From UBA4416 sp046345275 (lineage in GTDB: Bacteria > Bacteroidota > Bacteroidia > B-17B0 > Aurantibacillaceae): a stretch of DNA of 19,657 bases. The translations under genes and the position numbers were made by a program. Of the stretch, positions 15,915-19,657 are shown in pieces (position 1 is the stretch's first letter; each line of letters opens with the position of its first letter). The stretch is taken from contig JBKDJY010000207.1 in NCBI GenBank assembly GCA_046345275.1, positions 1-19,657 of the forward strand, written 5' to 3'. The notes beneath the pieces are model-generated. The model was not told where the DNA came from and made no database searches. It saw only the letters and a list, made by a program, of their open reading frames with translations.

Positions 15915-15976
15915 CGTATAACTTAATTAATTGAACAATAAAATTTAAACCCGTTCCAATCGAACGGGTTTTTTTA
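15846..15976 (+). promoter_or_regulatory. Tyrosine-responsive transcription attenuator of pah
   Basis: Three mutually exclusive pairings are visible. Pairing 1:2 is AUGAACAAU (15846-15854) with AUUGUUCAU (15901-15909), 9 bp. Pairing 2:3 is UAUUGUUCA (15900-15908) with UGAACAAUA (15932-15940), 9 bp, stacked inside AUUGGAAUGG (15885-15894) with CCGUUCCAAU (15951-15960), 10 bp with one U-G. Pairing 3:4 is the terminator (15947-15956 with 15962-15971). A ribosome stalled in the Tyr run covers segment 1, freeing segment 2 to form the antiterminator. A ribosome reaching the stop at 15912 covers segment 2, so the terminator forms. Low charged tRNA-Tyr should therefore raise pah expression. Structures are seen; the regulation is inferred by analogy with trp/phe/his attenuators. 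Confidence 0.88.
15945..15976 (+). terminator. Intrinsic terminator of the pah attenuator
   Basis: AAACCCGTTC (15947-15956), a five-base loop and GAACGGGTTT (15962-15971) form a perfect 10-bp stem, with a run of T through 15975. It sits 66 bp upstream of pah, in the leader rather than after a gene. Its 5' arm is also the target of the upstream antiterminator segment. Confidence 0.93.
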
Positions 15977-16000
15977 TGCCTAATTTTTACTAACAAACAA

Positions 16001-16025
16001 CCTGCCTACACTAAAGCTTCGGCGG
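16001..16025 (+). repeat. Small G+C-rich imperfect hairpin before the pah start
   Basis: CCTGCC (16001-16006) can pair with GGCGG (16021-16025) with one bulged T, around a 14-base loop containing AAGCTT. It is G+C-rich for this region and lies 16 bp before the pah start. It may be a remnant of an intergenic repeat or a weak translational hairpin; nothing further supports either. Confidence 0.3.
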
Positions 16026-16041
16026 ATAAAAAACAAAACAA

Positions 16042-16773
16042 ATGAAAACAATAAGACCAACAAAGCAGATTTACGGTAACTACACAACGCAAGATTTTGA
16101 ACTATGGAAAATATTATTTAATCGACAACTGAACTTATTAAAACCGATTGTGTCTGTTGAATATTTAAATGCATTACGCACTATTAATTTTACTCAGGAT
16201 AAAATTCCCGACTTTGAAGAAGTGAATGCTATTTTACAAAACAAGACTTCTTGGAGTTTAGAAGTAGTGCCAAATATTAGTGCTCAAAAAGATTTTTTTA
16301 ATTTTTTGTCGCAAAAAAAGTTTACAACCACATGTTGGTTGCGAACGATGGAACAATTGGATTATTTGGAAGAGCCAGATATGTTTCATGATGTATTTGG
16401 CCATGTGCCATTGCTTTGCAACCAAGCTTATGTCGATTTTTTTAAAGGCATAAGTGATATTGCATTAAAAAATATTAACAATCCAAAAGCGATAGAGTTA
16501 TTGGGACGTTTATATTGGTTTACAATAGAATTTGCTTTAATTGAAGAGGACAATCAACTTAAAATTTACGGTGCAGGAATCATTTCGTCGAAAGGAGAAA
16601 CTGAACATTGTTTAAGTAAAAAGGCAAAACAATTGCCCTTTGATATTCAAACTATTTTTGATACAGATTATAGAACAGATGTATTTCAAGAAAGATATTT
16701 TGTAATCCATTCATTTCAGCAATTACAAGACTCTTTAAATGAAATAGAATTGAGATTACATAATAGCTTATAA
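16042..16773 (+). CDS. phhA: Phenylalanine 4-monooxygenase (aromatic amino acid hydroxylase)
   Basis: This 243-residue cytoplasmic member of the pterin-dependent aromatic amino acid hydroxylases has its non-haem iron facial triad visible: H116 and H121 in PDMFHDVFGHVPLL, and E163 in YWFTIEFAL. RTMEQLDYLEEPDMFHDV is a strong family signature. It lacks the N-terminal ACT regulatory domain of animal enzymes and is slightly short even for bacterial forms (about 260-300). Bacterial members usually convert phenylalanine to tyrosine with O2 and tetrahydropterin; sequence alone does not exclude tryptophan or tyrosine as substrate. The Tyr-rich leader peptide and attenuator upstream support tyrosine as the product being monitored. 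No pterin-4a-carbinolamine dehydratase gene is nearby. A terminator follows, so it is probably monocistronic. Confidence 0.93.
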   Translation: MKTIRPTKQIYGNYTTQDFELWKILFNRQLNLLKPIVSVEYLNALRTINFTQDKIPDFEEVNAILQNKTSWSLEVVPNISAQKDFFNFLSQKKFTTTCWLRTMEQLDYLEEPDMFHDVFGHVPLLCNQAYVDFFKGISDIALKNINNPKAIELLGRLYWFTIEFALIEEDNQLKIYGAGIISSKGETEHCLSKKAKQLPFDIQTIFDTDYRTDVFQERYFVIHSFQQLQDSLNEIELRLHNSL

Positions 16774-16877
16774 TTCGAGAATTCTGCAAGGATAAAACAA
16801 ATGTAGCGGTTCACAAACAAAATGAATTAACTCCGTTCAAAGTCATAAATTTTTATGTTGATTATTCAAACTTAAAC

Positions 16878-16907
16878 ATAAAGAGCTAAATTTGTCAGCT
16901 CTTTTTT
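16878..16907 (+). terminator. Intrinsic terminator after pah
   Basis: AAAGAGCT (16880-16887), a nine-base loop and AGCTCTTT (16897-16904) form an 8-bp stem ending in a T run to 16907. It lies 104 bp after the pah stop and 48 bp before the peptidase gene, separating the two transcription units. Confidence 0.85.
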
Positions 16908-16954
16908 AAAATTTTAGTCAAACAATAATAATATATTTATAAAAAAAAATCCTC

Positions 16955-18964
16955 ATGCAAAAATTAATCATAGTAGTGTCGGCTTTTCTTTCGTCGTCTA
17001 TCGCAATTTCGCAAACGCCAGGAATCAATTTAAGTCATATCGATTCGACTGTTAGTCCTAAAAATGATATTTATAAATTTGCAAATGGGAGATGGCTTAA
17101 AACCCAACAAATTCCTGAAAGTGACGGAAGCTGGGGAAGTTTTAACGAAATTAATGAGCGTAATTTGGCTCAAATAAAAGCATTGCTGCTTGTTTTGGCA
17201 AAAAATGACAAAGCTCTTCCTGGTACCAATGTCCAAAAACTGAGAGATTTTTATTTGATCGCAATGGATTCTGCTAAATCTGAAAAAGATGACTTAGCGC
17301 CAATTAAAGAAGAATTAACCGCTATTGATTTAATAAAAACAAAAGATGATTTAATAAAAACTTCTGCTTTGTTTAATAAAAAAGGAATTTCGGGTATAAT
17401 CGGATTTTACGTTTATTCTGATTTTAAAAACAGTAATGCAAATACCACTTATTTAACACAAACTGGATTGGGACTTCCTGATAGAGATTTTTATTTTGAT
17501 GCGCAGTATGAAACAATTAGAAAAGAGTATTTGGAACACGTAGAACTTATGTTTGTTTGCACCAGCAATACAGTGATAGATGCCAAAGCAAATGCTAAAA
17601 CAATTTTGAAAATTGAAACAGAGCTAGCGAAATTTTCTCAAAATGCAACGGAACAACGTGATATAGAAAAACAATATAATCCAATTAATACCATTCAATT
17701 AAAAAAAATAGAACCAAATATAAATTGGGATATTTATTTCTCCACCATTGGAATAAAAACTCCTGATACTTTAGTTTTAAATCAACCAAAATTTTATGAA
17801 GGATTAAACAATATCATTAATTCTATTACCATTCCTGAATGGAAAATATTTTTAAAATGGAAATTGATTTCAGAAGCCGCTCCCTATTTATCAAGTAAGT
17901 TTGTAACCGAAAGTTTTAAATTTAATGGAACTGTTTTAACTGGAAGAAAACAAATGAAGCCTCGCTACAAAAGAGTGCAGGCATCATTAGATCAAGCTTT
18001 AGGAGAAGCCTTAGGAAAATTGTATGTGGAAGAACATTTTGATTTAAACTCAAAGAAAAAAGTAAATGTATTGGTTGACAATTTGGTGGCTGCTTACCGC
18101 GATCGCATTAATTCAAGAGATTGGATGAGTGCCGAAACAAAAGCTCAAGCTCAATTAAAGTTAGATAAATTAATAAAGAAATTAGGTTTCCCTGATACTT
18201 GGATTGATTATACAAAATTAACCATTGGCAAAACTTCATTTTGGGAAAACGTCGTGAATGGACGAAAATTTCAATATGACCGAATGTTAGCAAAAATAGG
18301 AAAACCTGTCGATCGAATGGAGTGGGGAATGACGCCACCAACTGTAAATGCTTATTATAATCCCACATCGAATGAAATTGCTTTCCCTGCAGGAATTATG
18401 CAAGTACCATTTTTTGACCCAAATGCAGATGATGCATTTAATTATGGTGTGATGGGCGCAATTATTGGCCATGAATTAACACATGGTTTTGATGACCAAG
18501 GCGCTCAGTTTGATGCAGATGGAAATTTAAAAATGTGGTGGACAGAGAGTGATTATAAAAACTTTAAAGACAAAACTAAATTAATCATTGAACAATTTAA
18601 TCATTATATAGCTATTGATACGCTGCACGTAAATGGTGAATTAACCCAAGGTGAAAACATTGCAGATTTAGGTGGTTTAACTATGGCTTATTATGCCTAC
18701 AAAAAATCATTGAATGGAAAGAAATCACCCTTGATTGCTGGTTTCACGGGCGAACAACGCTTCTTTATTTCTTGGGCTCAAGGTTGGAAATCTTTAATAC
18801 GAGATGCATCACTAAAACAGATGATTGCAACCAATCCTCATTCTCCAGGAAACTTTAGAGCTGTTGGACCATTAAGCAACATGCCAGAGTTTTATGAAGC
18901 CTTTGATGTGAAAGAAGGTGACGGAATGTATATTCCCATTGCTAAAAGGGTAAATATTTGGTAA
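16955..18964 (+). CDS. Secreted M13 family metallopeptidase (neprilysin/PepO-like)
   Basis: This 669-residue zinc endopeptidase has a signal peptide (1-20, ending AISQT), the N-terminal M13 domain beginning NDIYKFANGRWLKTQQIP (37-54) and a C-terminal catalytic domain. In the latter are NAYYNPTSNEIAFPAGI (465-481), the zinc site GHELTHGFDDQGAQFD (505-520; H506, E507, H510), the third ligand in GENIADLGGL (E567, D571) and a substrate-site stretch PHSPGNFRAVGPLSN. Length is normal and all catalytic residues are present. The enzyme should act in the periplasm or outside the cell on peptides. It is a single gene after the pah terminator; its promoter is not recognised. Confidence 0.95.
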   Translation: MQKLIIVVSAFLSSSIAISQTPGINLSHIDSTVSPKNDIYKFANGRWLKTQQIPESDGSWGSFNEINERNLAQIKALLLVLAKNDKALPGTNVQKLRDFYLIAMDSAKSEKDDLAPIKEELTAIDLIKTKDDLIKTSALFNKKGISGIIGFYVYSDFKNSNANTTYLTQTGLGLPDRDFYFDAQYETIRKEYLEHVELMFVCTSNTVIDAKANAKTILKIETELAKFSQNATEQRDIEKQYNPINTIQLKKIEPNINWDIYFSTIGIKTPDTLVLNQPKFYEGLNNIINSITIPEWKIFLKWKLISEAAPYLSSKFVTESFKFNGTVLTGRKQMKPRYKRVQASLDQALGEALGKLYVEEHFDLNSKKKVNVLVDNLVAAYRDRINSRDWMSAETKAQAQLKLDKLIKKLGFPDTWIDYTKLTIGKTSFWENVVNGRKFQYDRMLAKIGKPVDRMEWGMTPPTVNAYYNPTSNEIAFPAGIMQVPFFDPNADDAFNYGVMGAIIGHELTHGFDDQGAQFDADGNLKMWWTESDYKNFKDKTKLIIEQFNHYIAIDTLHVNGELTQGENIADLGGLTMAYYAYKKSLNGKKSPLIAGFTGEQRFFISWAQGWKSLIRDASLKQMIATNPHSPGNFRAVGPLSNMPEFYEAFDVKEGDGMYIPIAKRVNIW

Positions 18965-18997
18965 ATCTTTTTAGAAAAAAATATTTTTACAAAAGAG

Positions 18998-19483
18998 TTA
19001 TAGTTCCAAGCCTTTAACTTTTTTAATTGTCTCATAACCATCATCAACGATAAGGTTTTGGCTTTTACTCGCTAAAACTGCTAACTCATCGCAACGGTTA
19101 TTTTCCTGATTAGAGGCATGCCCTTTAACCCATATGTATTTCACGTTATATTTTTTATGAATGATTAAAAAACGTTTCCATAAATCAGAATTGGCCTTAT
19201 TTTTAAAGCCATTTTTTTGCCAACTGTAAACCCAACCTAAATTTATTGAATCTAAAACGTATTTTGAATCAGAATAAACAATCACATCACAATCCCCTTT
19301 TTTAATACTTTCTAAAGCCATGATGACACTCAATAACTCCATTCTATTGTTAGTTGTTAATCGATACCCTTGAGAAAATTCTTTGCGCTGAGTTTTATAT
19401 TTCATAATGACGCCATAGCCCCCTGGACCTGGATTACCAGAACAAGCGCCATCCGTATATATTTCTATTGTATTACTCAGCAT
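18998..19483 (-). CDS. rnhA: Ribonuclease HI
   Basis: This 161-residue cytoplasmic enzyme degrades RNA in RNA-DNA hybrids. The four acidic catalytic residues are visible: D11 in IYTDGACSGNPGPGG, E49 in NNRMELLSV, D72 in VYSDSKYVLDS and D132 in NNRCDELA. The active-site loop histidine is H122 in VKGHAS. The basic-protrusion region WQKNGFKNKANSDLW (88-102) is present, as in the E. coli type. Length is normal. The gene is convergent with the M13 peptidase gene with 33 bp between stops. An exact -7 promoter box lies about 60 bp upstream of its start. Confidence 0.96.
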   Translation of the reverse strand: MLSNTIEIYTDGACSGNPGPGGYGVIMKYKTQRKEFSQGYRLTTNNRMELLSVIMALESIKKGDCDVIVYSDSKYVLDSINLGWVYSWQKNGFKNKANSDLWKRFLIIHKKYNVKYIWVKGHASNQENNRCDELAVLASKSQNLIVDDGYETIKKVKGLEL

Positions 19484-19536
19484 GTTGATAAAGTAAGATG
19501 CTTGTTTTATAAATTTACTGGAGTTTCCCCATTATT

Positions 19537-19656
19537 CTAATCAAAGTTAAAAAATTTTTTATTAATAGGTGCGTTAGATGATTTGAGTAAATTGTAGATG
19601 CCATCAGCCATAGAATAGCAAAAGAATACTGGTATAGCAAAAAATCGTTTAGCTAG
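19537..19656 (-). CDS. Possible C-terminal end of an unidentified protein (partial)
   Basis: On the minus strand a frame is open from the right edge for 39 codons. It includes LAKRFFAIPVFFCYSMADGI and ends INKKFFNFD before TAG at 19537-19539. Composition is plausible for a gene end, but the piece is short and I do not recognise the family. If real, it lies upstream of and in the same direction as rnhA, 53 bp away. An internal ATG (MADGIYNLLKSS) could also start a very short ORF. Confidence 0.4.
   Translation of the reverse strand, partial: LAKRFFAIPVFFCYSMADGIYNLLKSSNAPINKKFFNFD
19542..19549 (-). promoter_or_regulatory. Candidate -7 promoter box for rnhA
   Basis: On the minus strand the bases read TAACTTTG, an exact TAnnTTTG match, ending 58 bp upstream of the rnhA start. 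It overlaps the last codons of the partial minus-strand ORF. No convincing -33 element is seen. Confidence 0.4.
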
Positions 19657-19657
19657 G

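Noticed and set aside
15811..15996. 61-codon minus-strand ORF opposite the pah leader
   Set aside because: It runs antisense across the attenuator and terminator, has no recognisable motif, and is explained by the tyrosine-codon run and stems on the plus strand.

Overview
The window is a stretch of a strongly A+T-rich Bacteroidota (Bacteroidetes) chromosome. Four things point there: the complete Bat (Bacteroides aerotolerance) operon with its MoxR ATPase and DUF58 gene, promoter-like TAnnTTTG boxes, starts without Shine-Dalgarno sequences, and a single-chain alpha2-type glycyl-tRNA synthetase. No tRNA, rRNA or CRISPR array was found.

Layout. 1-140: the last codons of an ISL3/ISAon1-type transposase and a probable element end. 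398-2748: a secreted thioredoxin-fold protein and glycyl-tRNA synthetase (glyS). 2767-3990 (minus): ornithine aminotransferase (rocD), convergent with glyS. 4225-12619: an eight-gene operon, moxR - DUF58 - small BatD-like membrane protein - batA - batB - batC - batD - batE, mostly with overlapping or abutting genes. 12718-15330: succinyl-CoA ligase beta subunit (sucC), then a conserved lipoprotein and a small secreted protein, both of unknown function. 15378-15794: a badly decayed IS5-family transposase. 15837-16907: the phenylalanine hydroxylase unit, consisting of a leader peptide, an attenuator, pah and a terminator. 16955-18964: a secreted M13 (neprilysin/PepO-like) metallopeptidase. 18998-19483 (minus): ribonuclease HI, preceded by the end of an unidentified minus-strand ORF running off the window.

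The most interesting item is the 5' leader of pah. It contains a 25-codon ORF with five tyrosine codons in a row (seven in total) and three mutually exclusive RNA pairings. Segment 1 (846-854) pairs with segment 2 (901-909). Segment 2 with its upstream flank (885-894 and 900-908) pairs with segment 3 (951-960 and 932-940). The 3' part of segment 3 is also the 5' arm of a canonical intrinsic terminator (947-976). This is the architecture of a ribosome-mediated transcription attenuator that would sense charged tRNA-Tyr. It is placed so that tyrosine shortage turns on the enzyme that makes tyrosine from phenylalanine. I know of no description of such a tyrosine-sensing attenuator on a phenylalanine hydroxylase gene, but I could not search for one.

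In the Bat operon, the cytoplasmic MoxR AAA+ ATPase and the DUF58 protein are thought to act with the membrane-anchored VWA proteins BatA and BatB, the TPR proteins BatC and BatE and the large envelope protein BatD in envelope-stress tolerance. Their exact biochemistry is not established. The other genes are ordinary housekeeping genes with no clear link to one another.
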